A stretch of DNA of 64,000 nucleotides from Pseudomonas chlororaphis (GTDB lineage Bacteria > Pseudomonadota > Gammaproteobacteria > Pseudomonadales > Pseudomonadaceae): positions 5,342,509 through 5,406,508 of the forward strand of contig CP011020.1 of assembly GCA_001023535.1 (NCBI GenBank). The letters are read 5' to 3'. The notes below the pieces were generated by a model. It searched no databases. It had not been told where the DNA came from and saw nothing but the letters and a program-made list of their open reading frames with translations. The translations under genes were made by a program, and so were the position numbers. Below, piece after piece: positions 38,215 through 48,803 of this stretch; the stretch's first letter is position 1, and the number at the start of each line of letters is the position of its first letter.

Positions 38215-39291
38215 TTACTCCGTGGCCAACACCCCACGCCGCACCTGGTCACGCTCGATGGACTCGAACAGCGCCTTGAAGTTGCCCTCGCCGAAGCCAT
38301 CATCGCCCTTGCGCTGGATGAATTCGAAGAACACCGGCCCCATCAGAGTTTCCGAAAAGATCTGCAGCAACAGGCGCTTGTCGCCCTGCTCGGACGCGCC
38401 GTCCAGCAGGATGCCCCGCGATTGCAGCGCCTCGACCGGCTCACCGTGGTTGGGCAGGCGGCCTTCGAGCATCTCGTAGTAGGTGTCTGGCGGCGCAGTC
38501 ATGAAGCGCATGCCGATGGCCTTGAGCCGGTCCCAGGTCTTGACCAGGTCATCGGTCAGGAATGCCACGTGCTGGATGCCTTCGCCGTTGAACTGCATCA
38601 GGAACTCTTCGATCTGCCCAGCGCCCTTGGACGACTCTTCGTTCAGCGGGATGCGGATCATGCCGTCCGGGGCCGTCATGGCCTTGGAGGTCAGGCCGGT
38701 GTACTCGCCCTTGATGTCGAAGTAGCGGATCTCGCGGAAGTTGAACAGCTTCTCGTAGAAGCCGGCCCAATAAGCCATGCGCCCGCGATACACGTTGTGG
38801 GTCAGGTGGTCGATGATCTTCAGGCCGGCGCCCACCGGATTGCGGTCGACGCCTTCGAGGAACACGAAGTCGATGTCATAGATCGAGCTGCCTTCGCCGA
38901 AACGGTCGATCAGGTACAGCGGCGCACCGCCAATGCCCTTGATCGCCGGCAGGTTCAACTCCATCGGGCCGGTCTCGATGTGGATCGGCTGGGCGCCGAG
39001 CGACAGGGCCCGCTTGTACGCCTGCTGCGAATCCTTGACCCGGAACGCCATGCCGCACACCGACGGGCCATGCTCGGCCGCGAAGTACGACGCCACGCTG
39101 TGGGGTTCATTGTTGAGGATCAGGTTGATCGCGCCCTGGCGATACAGGTGCACGTCCTTGGACCGGTGGGTCGCCACCTTGGTGAAGCCCATGATCTCGA
39201 AGATCGGCTCCAGGGTGTTGGGGGTCGGTGATGCGAACTCGATGAACTCAAAGCCCATCAGGCCCATTGGGTTTTCGTATAGATCTGCCAT
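38215..39291 (-). CDS. hpd: 4-hydroxyphenylpyruvate dioxygenase
   Basis: 358 residues, the Pseudomonas Hpd length, with two vicinal-oxygen-chelate domains. Iron-ligand regions are '[12 protein letters not shown]', '[13 protein letters not shown]' and '[21 protein letters not shown]'. It converts 4-hydroxyphenylpyruvate to homogentisate in tyrosine breakdown and supports pyomelanin formation if homogentisate accumulates. It stands alone; 246 bp of non-coding sequence upstream (39292-39537) must hold its promoter. Confidence 0.96.
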   Translation of the reverse strand: MADLYENPMGLMGFEFIEFASPTPNTLEPIFEIMGFTKVATHRSKDVHLYRQGAINLILNNEPHSVASYFAAEHGPSVCGMAFRVKDSQQAYKRALSLGAQPIHIETGPMELNLPAIKGIGGAPLYLIDRFGEGSSIYDIDFVFLEGVDRNPVGAGLKIIDHLTHNVYRGRMAYWAGFYEKLFNFREIRYFDIKGEYTGLTSKAMTAPDGMIRIPLNEESSKGAGQIEEFLMQFNGEGIQHVAFLTDDLVKTWDRLKAIGMRFMTAPPDTYYEMLEGRLPNHGEPVEALQSRGILLDGASEQGDKRLLLQIFSETLMGPVFFEFIQRKGDDGFGEGNFKALFESIERDQVRRGVLATE

Positions 39292-39537
39292 GTCGGCGCC
39301 TCATCATGCTTATCAATTAACAAACGTTAGTTGCCAGTCATGCGAGGGCACGCGGTGGCGCGCAGGAAATGCCGCGAACGCTGCGGGCGAGGAAATCGCC
39401 GTAGATCAGTTGAAACCCAAGTATCTTCATTGTCGACCCAAGGCTTTTGCGGGCGAGGCTTCTGCTGCCAGAAGACGTTATTCTTATATGCGTAAATCGA
39501 TTCTACACAGCGTAACCAGATTTGTCCGCCTTCCGTA

Positions 39538-40482
39538 TCAAATCGCCTTTTTCCTCGACCGCGCAAGAGGTTTGTTGCACAGGAAAATGCCGCCCAGGAT
39601 CAACCCGCCGCCCAGGCTCATCATGGCGGTGAACCGTTCGTCCAGCAGCAGTGCTCCGAGCAGCACCGCCGTCAGCGGATTGAGGGCGATGAACACCCCG
39701 GAACGGGTCGCACCAATCCGCCGGATGCCGTCGTACCAGGCAATGTAGGCCAGGGCCGAGCCCAACACGCCCAGGTACAACAGGCTCAACCACTGCTTCA
39801 GGTCCAGCGCGCGCAGGGTGTCGAGGCGAACCTCCCCGCCGATGGCGCAGGCCAGCCACAGCATCAACGTGCCCAGCAGAATCGACCAGGTCACGGTTTG
39901 CAGCGGCCCCAGGCGCTCATTCAGGTCCCTGGAAAACAGCGAATAGATGCCCCACCCCAGCACACAGCCAAAAATCAGCCCGTCGCCCAGCCAGCTTTGC
40001 GTCGCCCCCTGTAACAGGGCAGGGTCACGGCTCACAATCACCAGCCCCGCCCCACCGATGCACAGCACGATGCCCGCGACTTTCAGCGCCCCAAGGCGTT
40101 CCTTGAACAGGCCCCAGGACGCCAACCCGATCACCGCCGGGTTCAGGGCGACGATCAACGAGGCCCGCGATGCGCTGATGGACTGCAAGCCGTAGAAGAA
40201 ACACAGGTTGTAGAAGAAGATGCCAAAAAAGCCCAGCGCGGCCAATTGCAGCCCTTGCTTGAAGCTGGGCCTGGCCAGGGGAATCCGCGCCAAGGCGAGA
40301 AACGACAGCAGCGCGAGGCTGGCGAGCAGGAAACGCAAGCTGGCCGCGAACAGCGGCGCCAATGCATCAGAGAGGATCCGGCCAGCCACGAACGTGCCGC
40401 CCCAGATCATGGTGACCATGGCGAGCTTGAAGTAGACCGGCAGGTCGGAGGGGGTTGAGACGGTTTGTTCCAACGCGTTCAT
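39538..40482 (-). CDS. EamA/DMT-family exporter
   Basis: 314 residues, ten helices in two EamA repeats ('MVTMIWGGTFVAGRIL' at the start; 'LGVLGSALAYIAWYDGIRRIG', 'FIALNPLTAVLLGALLLDE' later). Members export amino acids or metabolites. Divergent from a LysR gene (124 bp apart) that probably controls it. Confidence 0.87.
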   Translation of the reverse strand: MNALEQTVSTPSDLPVYFKLAMVTMIWGGTFVAGRILSDALAPLFAASLRFLLASLALLSFLALARIPLARPSFKQGLQLAALGFFGIFFYNLCFFYGLQSISASRASLIVALNPAVIGLASWGLFKERLGALKVAGIVLCIGGAGLVIVSRDPALLQGATQSWLGDGLIFGCVLGWGIYSLFSRDLNERLGPLQTVTWSILLGTLMLWLACAIGGEVRLDTLRALDLKQWLSLLYLGVLGSALAYIAWYDGIRRIGATRSGVFIALNPLTAVLLGALLLDERFTAMMSLGGGLILGGIFLCNKPLARSRKKAI

Positions 40483-40606
40483 GGTTCACCTGGAGGTCAA
40501 TCGAACCGTGTCGAGGGGCGCTTGCTTCCTCACCACGGTATCGGACGGGGCTGGGATGCCGTATTGTTTGCCTCATGCCTGATCATCGTAAAATGAGCAT
40601 TCACTC

Positions 40607-41503
40607 ATGACCCTCACCCAACTGGAAATCTTCTCCGTGGTCGCCGAGCTGAGGGGGTTTACCGCTGCGGCTACCCGCCTGGGCATCAGCCAGTCGGCGG
40701 TATCCCACGCCATCAAGGCGCTGGAGCAGGAGTTGGGGGTGGAACTGCTCCGACGTCACCAGGCCCAGGTGGAGCTCAGCGACATCGGCCAGCAGTTACT
40801 GGCGCGGGCACGGGCCATGCTCGGGTTGGCCAACACATTGCGCCAGGAAGCCGCCGATGCCCGGGGCATGCGCCGTGGCACGTTGCGCATCGGCTCGTTC
40901 GGGCCGACGTCGTCCATGAAACTGCTGCCCGCCCTCCTGCAGCGCTACCGTGCCTTGCATCCGGGGATCGAAGTACACATCGACGAAGGGCCGGACCGCC
41001 AGGTCATTCAATGGCTGGACGAGCGGCGGATCGACGTCGGCTTCGTGGTGCTTCCCGAAGACCGCTTCGACACCGTTCAATTGCTGGAAGACCAGATGGT
41101 CGCGCTGCTGCCCACGCAGCATCCCTTGGCCGCCCATGCCAGCCTGAGCCTCAAGGATTTGTGCAACGACCCGTTCGTGCTCACCGAGGCTGGCTCGTCG
41201 GAACTGGTCATGCGGCTGTTCAATGCCGCCCGGCTCACGCCGAACGTGCGCTTTCGCTGCTCGCAATTGCTCAGCACCCTGGACGTGGTACGACGGGGCG
41301 AAGCGCTGAGCGTGGTGTCCGAAGGCTCGCTGCCGGCGAGCGGAAACCCGGGTTTTGTCGCTCGCCCCCTGGCACCGCCGATCCCCCGCCAGATTGGCCT
41401 GGCGGTCCTGGACAGTCGCCAGGCGTCACCGGCCACCCTGGCGTTCATCGAACTGGCGAGGCAATCATTGCGCGGTCCGCGCGGGCAACTTCCACAACCT
41501 TAA
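40607..41503 (+). CDS. LysR-family transcriptional regulator
   Basis: 298 residues. The N-terminal HTH (residues 1-60: LEIFSVVAELRGFTAAATRLGISQSAVSHAIKALE) is joined to a periplasmic-binding-like effector domain. Typical divergent partner of the EamA exporter. The effector is unknown. Confidence 0.9.
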   Translation: MTLTQLEIFSVVAELRGFTAAATRLGISQSAVSHAIKALEQELGVELLRRHQAQVELSDIGQQLLARARAMLGLANTLRQEAADARGMRRGTLRIGSFGPTSSMKLLPALLQRYRALHPGIEVHIDEGPDRQVIQWLDERRIDVGFVVLPEDRFDTVQLLEDQMVALLPTQHPLAAHASLSLKDLCNDPFVLTEAGSSELVMRLFNAARLTPNVRFRCSQLLSTLDVVRRGEALSVVSEGSLPASGNPGFVARPLAPPIPRQIGLAVLDSRQASPATLAFIELARQSLRGPRGQLPQP

Positions 41504-41637
41504 CTACTTGCAATTGATTAGCCATCAAGACTACTTGAAGCACCCGGCATAAGGCTAACTGCCCACCGTCGAGACATTGACGCCAGCGTTTCATTCATAA
41601 ATACCGGCGCTATTGTTACATGGAGAAAAAGTTACGA

Positions 41638-41666
41638 TTTACACTTTCGGGATTAACTACTACAAT
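41638..41666 (+). promoter_or_regulatory. Sigma70-type promoter of the mvaT-like gene
   Basis: TTTACA (41638-41643) and TACAAT (41661-41666) are spaced by exactly 17 bp, each one base from consensus. They lie in an AT-rich 280-bp gap and give a leader of about 110 nt before the TTG start at 41784. Confidence 0.65.
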
Positions 41667-41783
41667 TTTTTTACCTGTGCTAGATAGCAGGAGAGTCATT
41701 TATCACCGAGTCGCTTCAAGCGCTTGGCTTGTGGCTTTGTTTGCGGTTGATATCAGCCAAACATTCTGATTGGAGTAACGATT

Positions 41784-42149
41784 TTGTCCAGACTCGCTGA
41801 ATTTCGTGCAGCCGAAAAGGCCCTTCAAGAACAGCTCAAGCAGCTGGAATCACTGAAGAACGACGCCGGGCTCAAGAAAGAAATCGAATTCGAAGAAAAG
41901 CTCCAGGGACTGATGAAAACCTACGGCAAGAGCCTGCGCGACATCGTCGCGATCCTCGACCCGAACCCGTCCAAGGCCAGCCTGCAATCGAACAAACCCA
42001 CCAAGACCCGCCGTGCGCGAGTGGTGAAGGTCTACCAGAACCCGCACACGGGCGAACTGATCGAGACCAAGGGCGGCAACCACCGCGGCCTGAAAGCCTG
42101 GAAAGAACAGTATGGCGCGGCCACTGTCGATTCCTGGTTGCGTGGCTGA
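41784..42149 (+). CDS. MvaT/MvaV-family H-NS-like silencer
   Basis: 121 residues. The N-terminal coiled-coil oligomerisation region (1-60: 'LAEFRAAEKALQEQLKQLE', 'EFEEKLQGLMKTYGKSLRDI') and C-terminal DNA-binding part ('VKVYQNPHTGELIETKGGNHRGLKAWKEQYG') match MvaT-type proteins, which bind AT-rich DNA and silence acquired genes. The start is TTG with TTGGAGTAA upstream; no ATG would keep the N-terminal helix. Pseudomonads usually carry several paralogues, so MvaT versus MvaV is not resolved. Confidence 0.9.
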   Translation: MSRLAEFRAAEKALQEQLKQLESLKNDAGLKKEIEFEEKLQGLMKTYGKSLRDIVAILDPNPSKASLQSNKPTKTRRARVVKVYQNPHTGELIETKGGNHRGLKAWKEQYGAATVDSWLRG

Positions 42150-42164
42150 CAGCAAACAGCCTGC

Positions 42165-42195
42165 AAAAAAGCCCTGAATCATTCAGGGCTTTTTT
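42165..42195. terminator. Bidirectional intrinsic terminator
   Basis: A perfect palindrome around one base: aaaaaagccctgaat, c, attcagggctttttt. A GC-containing stem flanked by A6 and T6 serves both the mvaT-like gene and the convergent DUF4946 gene. Confidence 0.9.
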
Positions 42196-42240
42196 ATGGA
42201 GCACACTTTTGTTTAACACCGGCACATTGCGCTGAACGCC

Positions 42241-42774
42241 TTATAGTTTCAGGCTGTTTCGTACCGACTGCACTTCATCCTGGCTTTCAACAAATACCTG
42301 TGCCTGTCCCGCATAGGACAGCACATAAGCCTTGCCCCCATTTAGTGCCGCAACGAGAGCCTGGGACAATACGTGTCGTCCGTTCTGGGTGATGGTGCAA
42401 GTGGTTTCCAATGCTGTTACTCCACCCAACATGGCGGCATGGATCTTATTGCAGACACTTTGGTAACCGCCCTGGAAAAAATCCTTCTGGATGGACTTGC
42501 GCATTTCCAGCAACACGCCTTGCAAGTTGACCTGATGATCAGGCTCGACGGGGGTCGTGGTCAGTTCCATAACCATCACTGCATTGCCGGCCGAATCGTT
42601 TTTAGTGGCTCGCTGGCGCAGGGTGCCCACTGCTGCCGGAGCATCGGTGGCGGCGGGCAGCGGTTCGACGACCCAGCCCTGGGGCCACGCCACCTGCGGC
42701 TCGTCCGCCTGGACGCCGGTGCCCGCAACGGTGGCAATGAGCAGGACAAACAGCGAAAGGAACGGTCGAATCAT
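42241..42774 (-). CDS. DUF4946-like secreted protein
   Basis: 177 residues from MIRPFLSLFVLL, with a signal peptide ending near VQADEP. The mature part has two cysteines (in SVCNKI and TTCTIT) that could form a disulfide, and 'WPQGWVVEPLPAA'. It resembles Pseudomonas periplasmic proteins labelled DUF4946; function unknown. A longer frame to 42831 adds an implausible leader before the signal peptide. Confidence 0.65.
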   Translation of the reverse strand: MIRPFLSLFVLLIATVAGTGVQADEPQVAWPQGWVVEPLPAATDAPAAVGTLRQRATKNDSAGNAVMVMELTTTPVEPDHQVNLQGVLLEMRKSIQKDFFQGGYQSVCNKIHAAMLGGVTALETTCTITQNGRHVLSQALVAALNGGKAYVLSYAGQAQVFVESQDEVQSVRNSLKL

Positions 42775-42967
42775 TGCGTTGGCACTCAAGGACGAAGCGT
42801 AAAGTCTGAAGCCCGCCGCCGGACCAGGCAATAGCCACGCGCGGTTTGGCGATGCCGCGCCCCTTGCGTATCATGGGCACGCCTGCAAGGAAGCCGTTTT
42901 ACGCAAGCCCAGGAACCGTCGCGGCCTGCTGCGACGGCGTTTGCCCCACTTATTTTCCGGAGGGCCC

Positions 42968-43489
42968 ATGAGCCTGCACGAACTCGATACTTTCCCTGGC
43001 GTCACCGCCCAACCGGACGCCGCCACGGCCCAATTCGTCTTCAACCACACCATGCTGCGAGTCAAGGACATCACCAGGTCCCTGGACTTCTACACCCGTG
43101 TGCTGGGTTTTTCCCTGGTGGAGAAACGCGACTTCCCGGAGGCCGAATTCAGCCTGTACTTCCTGGCCCTGGTGGACAAGAAACAGATCCCGGCAGATGC
43201 CGCGGCGCGCACCGAATGGATGAAGTCGATCCCTGGCATCCTCGAACTGACCCACAACCATGGCACCGAAAACGACCCGGCGTTCGCCTACCACAATGGC
43301 AACACCGACCCTCGCGGGTTCGGCCATATCTGCATCTCGGTGCCGGACGTCGTCGCGGCTTGCGAGCGTTTTGAAGCACTGGGCTGCGACTTCCAGAAGC
43401 GCCTGAGCGATGGTCGCATGAAAAGCCTCGCGTTCATCAAGGACCCGGATGGCTACTGGGTCGAAATCATCCAGCCGGCGCCGCTGTGA
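42968..43489 (+). CDS. gloA: Lactoylglutathione lyase (glyoxalase I)
   Basis: 173 residues, the size of the longer zinc-type GloA of Pseudomonas. '[24 protein letters not shown]', '[10 protein letters not shown]' and '[12 protein letters not shown]' carry the metal ligands; '[12 protein letters not shown]' closes the fold. It converts the methylglyoxal-glutathione adduct to S-lactoylglutathione. The start at 42968 follows CCGGAGGGCCC; the frame opens 27 nt earlier without a site. Confidence 0.94.
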   Translation: MSLHELDTFPGVTAQPDAATAQFVFNHTMLRVKDITRSLDFYTRVLGFSLVEKRDFPEAEFSLYFLALVDKKQIPADAAARTEWMKSIPGILELTHNHGTENDPAFAYHNGNTDPRGFGHICISVPDVVAACERFEALGCDFQKRLSDGRMKSLAFIKDPDGYWVEIIQPAPL

Positions 43490-43524
43490 ACCTCACCACC
43501 GCTCCCACTGGGTGATGCATGATC

Positions 43525-43568
43525 CAAAACAAAACCCCATGGGCCAGGCCCATGGGGTTTTGTTTTTT
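43525..43568. terminator. Bidirectional terminator between gloA and ahpF
   Basis: Arms aaaacaaaaccccatgggcc and ggcccatggggttttgtttt form a long stem with A/T-rich ends. It serves two convergent genes. Confidence 0.88.
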
Positions 43569-43579
43569 CCAGCGACAAC

Positions 43580-45142
43580 CTACGCCGGCGCAGAGGTACG
43601 GATCAGGTGGTCGAAGGCACTCAGCGAAGCCTTGGCGCCCTCGCCCACCGCGATCACGATCTGCTTGTACGGCACGGTGGTCACATCACCGGCGGCGAAC
43701 ACGCCCGGGATCGAGGTTTCCCCTCGGGCATCGACGATGATCTCGCCACGCGGGGACAGCTCCACAGTGCCTTTGAGCCAGTCGGTGTTAGGCAACAGGC
43801 CGATCTGCACGAAGATCCCTTCCAGCGCCACGTCCCACACGTCACCACTTGGACGATCTTTGTAGCGCAGGCCGTTGACCTTCTGGCCGTCGCCCGTCAC
43901 TTCAGTGGTCTGGGCGTTGGTGATCACGGTCACGTTCGGCAGGCTGTGCAGTTTACGCTGCAACACCGCGTCGGCCCGCAATTGCACATCGAACTCCAGC
44001 AAGGTGACGTGGGCGACGATACCGGCCAGGTCGATGGCCGCTTCGACACCGGAGTTACCGCCGCCGATCACCGCCACGCGCTTGCCCTTGAACAGCGGAC
44101 CGTCGCAATGCGGGCAGTACGCCACGCCCTTGTTGCGGTACTGCTGCTCGCCCGGCACGTTCATTTCGCGCCAGCGGGCACCGGTCGCCAGGATCACCGT
44201 CTTGGCCTTGAGGCTCGCGCCACTGGCGAACCTGACTTCGTGCAGCGCGCCGTCCTGCCCCGGCACCAGCGCCTCGGCGCGTTGCAGGTTCATGATGTCC
44301 ACGTCGTATTGCTTGACGTGCTCCTCCAGGGCGACCGCCAGTTTCGGCCCTTCGGTTTCCTGGACCGAGATGAAATTCTCGATCGCCATGGTGTCGAGCA
44401 CCTGGCCGCCGAAGCGCTCGGCCGCCACACCCGTGCGGATGCCTTTGCGAGCCGCGTAGATCGCCGCCGAAGCGCCAGCCGGCCCACCGCCGACCACCAA
44501 TACATCGAAAGCGTCCTTGGCGCTGATTTTCTCAGCCTGGCGTTCGATGCCGCTGGTGTCGATCTTGGCCAGGATTTCTTCCAGGCCCATGCGGCCCTGG
44601 CCGAAGTTCACGCCGTTGAGGTACACGCTCGGCACGGCCATGATCTGACGCTCATCAACCTCAGCCTGGAACAGCGCACCGTCGATGGCCACGTGGCGGA
44701 TATTCGGGTTCAGCACCGCCATCAGGTTCAGCGCCTGGACCACGTCCGGGCAGTTCTGGCACGACAGCGAGAAATACGTCTCGAAGTTGAATTCGCCCTT
44801 GAGTGCGCGAATCTGTTCGATGACTTCAGCACTGGCCTTCGACGGGTGGCCGCCGACTTGCAGCAAGGCCAGTACCAGTGAAGTGAATTCATGGCCCATG
44901 GGGATGCCGGCAAAGCGCAGGCTGATCTCGGCTCCCGGGCGATTCAACGAGAACGATGGCTTGCGCGCATCGGTGCCGTTGTCGAGCAAGGTAATCTTGT
45001 CGGAAAGACTGGTAACGTCTTTGAGTAAGGCGAGCATTTCCTGGGATTTCGCACCGTCGTCGAGGGATGCGACGATCTCGATCGGCTGGGTGACCCGTTC
45101 CAGGTATGACTTCAACTGAGCTTTAAGATTGGCGTCCAACAT
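43580..45142 (-). CDS. ahpF: Alkyl hydroperoxide reductase subunit F
   Basis: 520 residues from [11 protein letters not shown], the E. coli AhpF layout. The N-terminal double-thioredoxin-like domain has CQNC (near residue 130), the FAD domain starts '[15 protein letters not shown]', and the thioredoxin-reductase CPHC is near residue 345. It uses NADH to re-reduce AhpC. An ATG five codons upstream is in frame. It is separated from ahpC by a hairpin with a T-run, so part of the transcription may stop between them. Confidence 0.95.
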   Translation of the reverse strand: MLDANLKAQLKSYLERVTQPIEIVASLDDGAKSQEMLALLKDVTSLSDKITLLDNGTDARKPSFSLNRPGAEISLRFAGIPMGHEFTSLVLALLQVGGHPSKASAEVIEQIRALKGEFNFETYFSLSCQNCPDVVQALNLMAVLNPNIRHVAIDGALFQAEVDERQIMAVPSVYLNGVNFGQGRMGLEEILAKIDTSGIERQAEKISAKDAFDVLVVGGGPAGASAAIYAARKGIRTGVAAERFGGQVLDTMAIENFISVQETEGPKLAVALEEHVKQYDVDIMNLQRAEALVPGQDGALHEVRFASGASLKAKTVILATGARWREMNVPGEQQYRNKGVAYCPHCDGPLFKGKRVAVIGGGNSGVEAAIDLAGIVAHVTLLEFDVQLRADAVLQRKLHSLPNVTVITNAQTTEVTGDGQKVNGLRYKDRPSGDVWDVALEGIFVQIGLLPNTDWLKGTVELSPRGEIIVDARGETSIPGVFAAGDVTTVPYKQIVIAVGEGAKASLSAFDHLIRTSAPA

Positions 45143-45170
45143 ACGGGCGATTTCCATGTTTTGAATTCAG

Positions 45171-45210
45171 AAAAAACAACGCCCGAGCGAATCTCGCCCG
45201 GGCGTTTTTG
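45171..45210 (-). terminator. Intrinsic terminator after ahpC
   Basis: On the minus strand a 13-bp stem (aacgcccgggcga/tcgctcgggcgtt, one mismatch) is followed by gttttttc. It lies between ahpC and ahpF on the same strand, so it may attenuate ahpF relative to ahpC. Confidence 0.8.
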
Positions 45211-45267
45211 GGGGCGAAGCGGCTTACTTAGATCAAGAGCTGATTCGCCCTCGGATGATGCATGGAC

Positions 45268-45831
45268 TTAGATCTTGCCGACCAGGTCCAGGGACGGAGC
45301 CAGGGTGGCCTCGCCTTCTTTCCACTTGGCTGGGCAGACTTCGCCTGGGTGAGCGGCAACGTACTGGGCAGCCTTGATCTTGCGCAGCAGCTCGGAAGCG
45401 TCACGGCCTACGCCGCCGTCGTTGATTTCAACGATCTTGATCTGGCCTTCAGGGTTGATCACGAAGGTACCGCGGTCAGCCAGGCCAGCTTCTTCGATCA
45501 GCACGTCGAAGTTGCGGGAGATGGCCAGGGTCGGGTCGCCGATCATGGTGTACTGGATCTTGCCGATGGCTGGCGAGGTGTTGTGCCAGGCTGCGTGGGC
45601 AAAGTGAGTGTCGGTGGACACGCTGTAGATCTCGACGCCCAGTTTCTGGAACTCGGCGTAGTTGTCGGCCAGGTCTTCCAGTTCGGTTGGGCAAACGAAG
45701 GTGAAGTCGGCTGGGTAGAAAAATACGACAGACCACTTGCCTTTCAGGTCAGCGTCCGAGACTTCAACGAATGCGCCGTTTTTGAAGGCGGTAGCTTTGA
45801 ACGGTTTAACTTGGCTGTTGATGATAGGCAT
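45268..45831 (-). CDS. ahpC: Alkyl hydroperoxide reductase subunit C (peroxiredoxin)
   Basis: 187 residues, a typical 2-Cys peroxiredoxin: peroxidatic Cys47 in FTFVCPTE and resolving Cys166 in GEVCPAKW. It reduces H2O2 and organic peroxides in the cytoplasm with AhpF. The start has GGAG (ctgacggagaaac) upstream. No convincing OxyR site could be picked in the region before it. Confidence 0.97.
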   Translation of the reverse strand: MPIINSQVKPFKATAFKNGAFVEVSDADLKGKWSVVFFYPADFTFVCPTELEDLADNYAEFQKLGVEIYSVSTDTHFAHAAWHNTSPAIGKIQYTMIGDPTLAISRNFDVLIEEAGLADRGTFVINPEGQIKIVEINDGGVGRDASELLRKIKAAQYVAAHPGEVCPAKWKEGEATLAPSLDLVGKI

Positions 45832-45977
45832 CGATGTTTCTCCGTCAGGGTTGAAAAGTTGATGGAGAGAATCTTACCCACTCATTCCCGGCCTGGCTCA
45901 TTGGCAAAGCTCATGCGAATGATTGGTTTTGGCTATCAGGAAACGCTATAGATAGAAGAAATCTGTGGGCGAAGACG

Positions 45978-46019
45978 AAGGCTGCGATCCGACGTGCTTG
46001 CACGAAGGATCGCAGCCTT
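45978..46019. repeat. 42-nt cruciform between ahpC and gorA
   Basis: Outer arms aaggctgcgatcc and ggatcgcagcctt are exact complements and enclose an inner short stem (cgtgc/gcacg). It is 10 nt past the gorA stop on the minus strand and could end that transcript, although it has no T-run. It differs from the two REP classes in the window. Confidence 0.65.
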
Positions 46020-46028
46020 GTTGGCGCA

Positions 46029-47384
46029 TCAGGCGGTGGGCGTACGCAGGGTGACGAACTCTTCGGCGGCCGTGGGGTGCACGCCAATGGTCTCGTCAAA
46101 ATCACGCTTGGTGGCGCCGGCCTTGAGCGCGATGGCCAGGCCTTGGACGATCTCACCGGCATCCGGGCCGACCATGTGGCAACCCAGCACCTTGTCAGTG
46201 TGGGCATCGACCACCAGTTTCATCAGGGTGCGTTCCTGGCAGTCGGTCAGGGTCAGCTTCATCGGCCGGAAACGGCTTTCGAAAATCTGCACCGGGTGGC
46301 CTGCCTCTCGGGCCTGTTCCTCGGTCAGGCCCACCGTGCCGATGTTCGGCAGGCTGAACACGGCCGTGGGGATCATCCGGTAGTCCACCCGGCGATACTG
46401 CTCAGGCTTGAACAGCCGCCGCGCCACGGCCATGCCCTCGGCCAGGGCGACCGGCGTGAGCTGGACGCGACCGATCACATCGCCAATGGCCAGAATCGAA
46501 GGCTCGGCGGTTTCGTACTGTTCGTTCACCTGCACAAAGCCTTTGTCGTCCAGGGTCACGCCGGTGTTTTCCAGGCCGAGGTTGTCGAGCATCGGACGTC
46601 GACCGGTGGCGTAGAACACGCAATCGGTGAGCAAGGTACGACCGTCCTTGAGCGTGACCTTGAGGCTGCCGTCATCCAGCTTGTCGATGCGCTCGATGTC
46701 GGCGTTGAACTGCAGGTCCAGGCCGCGGCGCGTCAGCTCTTCGGCCAGGTGCTTGCGCACCGCGCCGTCAAAGCCGCGCAAGAACAGCTCGCCGCGATAG
46801 AGCAGCGACGCTTGCGCGCCCATGCCATGGAAAATCCCGGCGAACTCCACCGCAATGTAGCCACCGCCGACCACGATGACCCGCTTGGGCAGTTCCTTGA
46901 GGAAGAAGGCCTCGTTGGAACTGATGGCATGCTCGCGCCCCGGAATGTCCGGGATCATCGGCCAGCCGCCCGTGGCAATCAGGATGTGCCTGGCGGTGTA
47001 GCGCTGGCCATTGATCTCGACTTCATTGGGCCCGGTCAGCCGTGCATGGCCTTCGTGCAGCACCACGCCGCTGTTGACCAGCAAATTGCGGTAGATGCCG
47101 TTCAGACGGCTGATTTCGCGGTTCTTGTTGGCGATCAACGTGGCCCAATCGAAGCTTGCCTCGCCGGCGGTCCAGCCATAGGCCGAAGCCTGTTCGAAGT
47201 CCTCGGCAAAGTGTGCGCCGTAGACCAGCAGCTTCTTCGGCACACAGCCGACGTTCACACAGGTCCCGCCCAGGTAACGGCTTTCCGCCACGGCCACCTT
47301 GGCGCCAAAACCGGCGGCGAACCGCGCGGCCCGCACCCCACCGGAACCGGCGCCAATCACGTACAAGTCAAAATCGTAGGCCAT
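46029..47384 (-). CDS. gorA: Glutathione-disulfide reductase
   Basis: 451 residues. FAD motif [12 protein letters not shown], redox pair Cys42/Cys47 in [18 protein letters not shown] domain with [12 protein letters not shown], and C-terminal catalytic 'GVHPTAAEE'. The conserved arginines for NADPH fit '[12 protein letters not shown]'. It keeps glutathione reduced, supporting GloA and other thiol systems nearby. Confidence 0.95.
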   Translation of the reverse strand: MAYDFDLYVIGAGSGGVRAARFAAGFGAKVAVAESRYLGGTCVNVGCVPKKLLVYGAHFAEDFEQASAYGWTAGEASFDWATLIANKNREISRLNGIYRNLLVNSGVVLHEGHARLTGPNEVEINGQRYTARHILIATGGWPMIPDIPGREHAISSNEAFFLKELPKRVIVVGGGYIAVEFAGIFHGMGAQASLLYRGELFLRGFDGAVRKHLAEELTRRGLDLQFNADIERIDKLDDGSLKVTLKDGRTLLTDCVFYATGRRPMLDNLGLENTGVTLDDKGFVQVNEQYETAEPSILAIGDVIGRVQLTPVALAEGMAVARRLFKPEQYRRVDYRMIPTAVFSLPNIGTVGLTEEQAREAGHPVQIFESRFRPMKLTLTDCQERTLMKLVVDAHTDKVLGCHMVGPDAGEIVQGLAIALKAGATKRDFDETIGVHPTAAEEFVTLRTPTA

Positions 47385-47523
47385 TTTCTATCTCCTTCGG
47401 CAGGCCATCAGCATACCTGCTGTTACTGGCCAGCGTTGCGTTTCGATAGTTATGGGGATGGAAAATAAAAAATGCCAGCCCGAGCAGACGAGGCCCACCG
47501 CTCAGGTAGCAATCCCGAATCAA

Positions 47524-47645
47524 TTGTGGCGAGGGGATTTATCCCCGTTGGGGCGCGAAGCGGCCCTGAACCAGATGAACCGGTAGATTGCGTTGACAGC
47601 CTGGGGCTGCTTCGCAGCCCAACGGGGATAAATCCCCTCGCCACA
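47524..47645. repeat. REP-type inverted repeat, gtggcgaggg class
   Basis: Arms at 47524-47566 and 47603-47645 (ttgtggcgaggggatttatc... and its complement) lie between gorA and galU. The same outer sequence occurs at 5746. Confidence 0.88.
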
Positions 47646-47674
47646 TTTTGTATGGGGAGCGCCTTTCACCAGGC

Positions 47675-47711
47675 AAAAAAAAAACGCCCCGAACCAGTCG
47701 GGGCGTTTTTT
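47675..47711. terminator. Terminator after galU
   Basis: The stem aacgccccga/tcggggcgtt is flanked by A10 on one side and T6 on the other. On the minus strand it lies 20 nt past the galU stop and ends in a long T-run. Confidence 0.9.
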
Positions 47712-47730
47712 CAAGGCGTGGCGCAGGCGA

Positions 47731-48570
47731 TCAGTAAGCCTTGCCCGTCTTGTAGAAGTTCTCGAAGCAGAAGTTGGTCGCGTCGATGTAGCCTTCGGCG
47801 CCGCCGCAGTCGAAACGCTTGCCCTTGAACTTGTAGGCCATGACGCAGCCGTTCTGGGCCTGCTTCATCAGGGCGTCGGTGATCTGGATTTCGCCGCCCT
47901 TGCCTGGCTCGGTCTGTTCGATCAGGTCGAAGATGTCCGGGGTCAGGATGTAGCGGCCGATGATCGCCAGGTTCGACGGGGCGTCTTCTGGCTTTGGTTT
48001 TTCAACCATGCTGTGTACGCGGTAGATGTCGTCGCGGATCATTTCGCCGGCGATGACGCCGTACTTGTTGGTTTCCTGCGGGTCGACTTCCTGGATTGCA
48101 ACGATGGAGCAGCGGAACTGCTTGTACAGCTTGACCATCTGGGTCAGCACGCCGTCGCCTTCGAGGTTGACGCACAAGTCGTCCGCCAGGACCACGGCGA
48201 ACGGTTCGTCACCGATCAGCGGGCGACCGGTCAGGATCGCGTGGCCCAGGCCTTTCATTTCGGTCTGGCGGGTGTAGGAGAACGAGCACTCGTCCAGCAG
48301 TTTGCGGATACCGACCAGGTACTTTTCCTTGTCGGTGCCCTTGATCTGGTTTTCCAGCTCGTAGCTGATGTCGAAATGGTCTTCCAGCGCGCGCTTGCCA
48401 CGGCCAGTCACGATGGAGATTTCCGTCAGGCCCGCATCGAGGGCCTCTTCGACGCCGTACTGGATCAGTGGCTTGTTCACCACCGGCAGCATTTCTTTAG
48501 GCATGGCTTTAGTCGCTGGCAGGAAGCGAGTACCGTAACCGGCTGCTGGGAACAAGCATTTCTTGATCAT
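47731..48570 (-). CDS. galU: UTP-glucose-1-phosphate uridylyltransferase
   Basis: 279 residues. The nucleotidyl-transferase motif 'FPAAGYGTRFLPATKAMPKEMLP' is at the N-terminus, followed by 'GLGHAI', 'VLADDL' and 'GGEIQITDAL'. It makes UDP-glucose for lipopolysaccharide, exopolysaccharide and trehalose routes. A 233-bp upstream gap (48571-48803) holds its promoter and that of the divergent small gene. Confidence 0.96.
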   Translation of the reverse strand: MIKKCLFPAAGYGTRFLPATKAMPKEMLPVVNKPLIQYGVEEALDAGLTEISIVTGRGKRALEDHFDISYELENQIKGTDKEKYLVGIRKLLDECSFSYTRQTEMKGLGHAILTGRPLIGDEPFAVVLADDLCVNLEGDGVLTQMVKLYKQFRCSIVAIQEVDPQETNKYGVIAGEMIRDDIYRVHSMVEKPKPEDAPSNLAIIGRYILTPDIFDLIEQTEPGKGGEIQITDALMKQAQNGCVMAYKFKGKRFDCGGAEGYIDATNFCFENFYKTGKAY

Positions 48571-48803
48571 ATAAGTCCTTGAAAAGGCGGTGTGTACGAG
48601 TTTCGGCGCAGTCTAATCAGGCGGCGGGAACCTTACAATGCCCACGCTGGCCAACCGATGCCATCATAGAGAAATAAAAAACGGCGGATAGTTCAATCGT
48701 CTTTCATTTCGATGGCTGCGGGGCTCCACTCTACGCTCATGAGCCCTGTTTGCGAGCATTTGACGTATCATGGCGACCTTGATCCCGCCAATGAGGCAGC
48801 TAG

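Noticed and set aside
45832..45960. OxyR-type site upstream of ahpC
   Set aside because: Two ATAG words occur, but the spacing does not fit the four-part OxyR motif.
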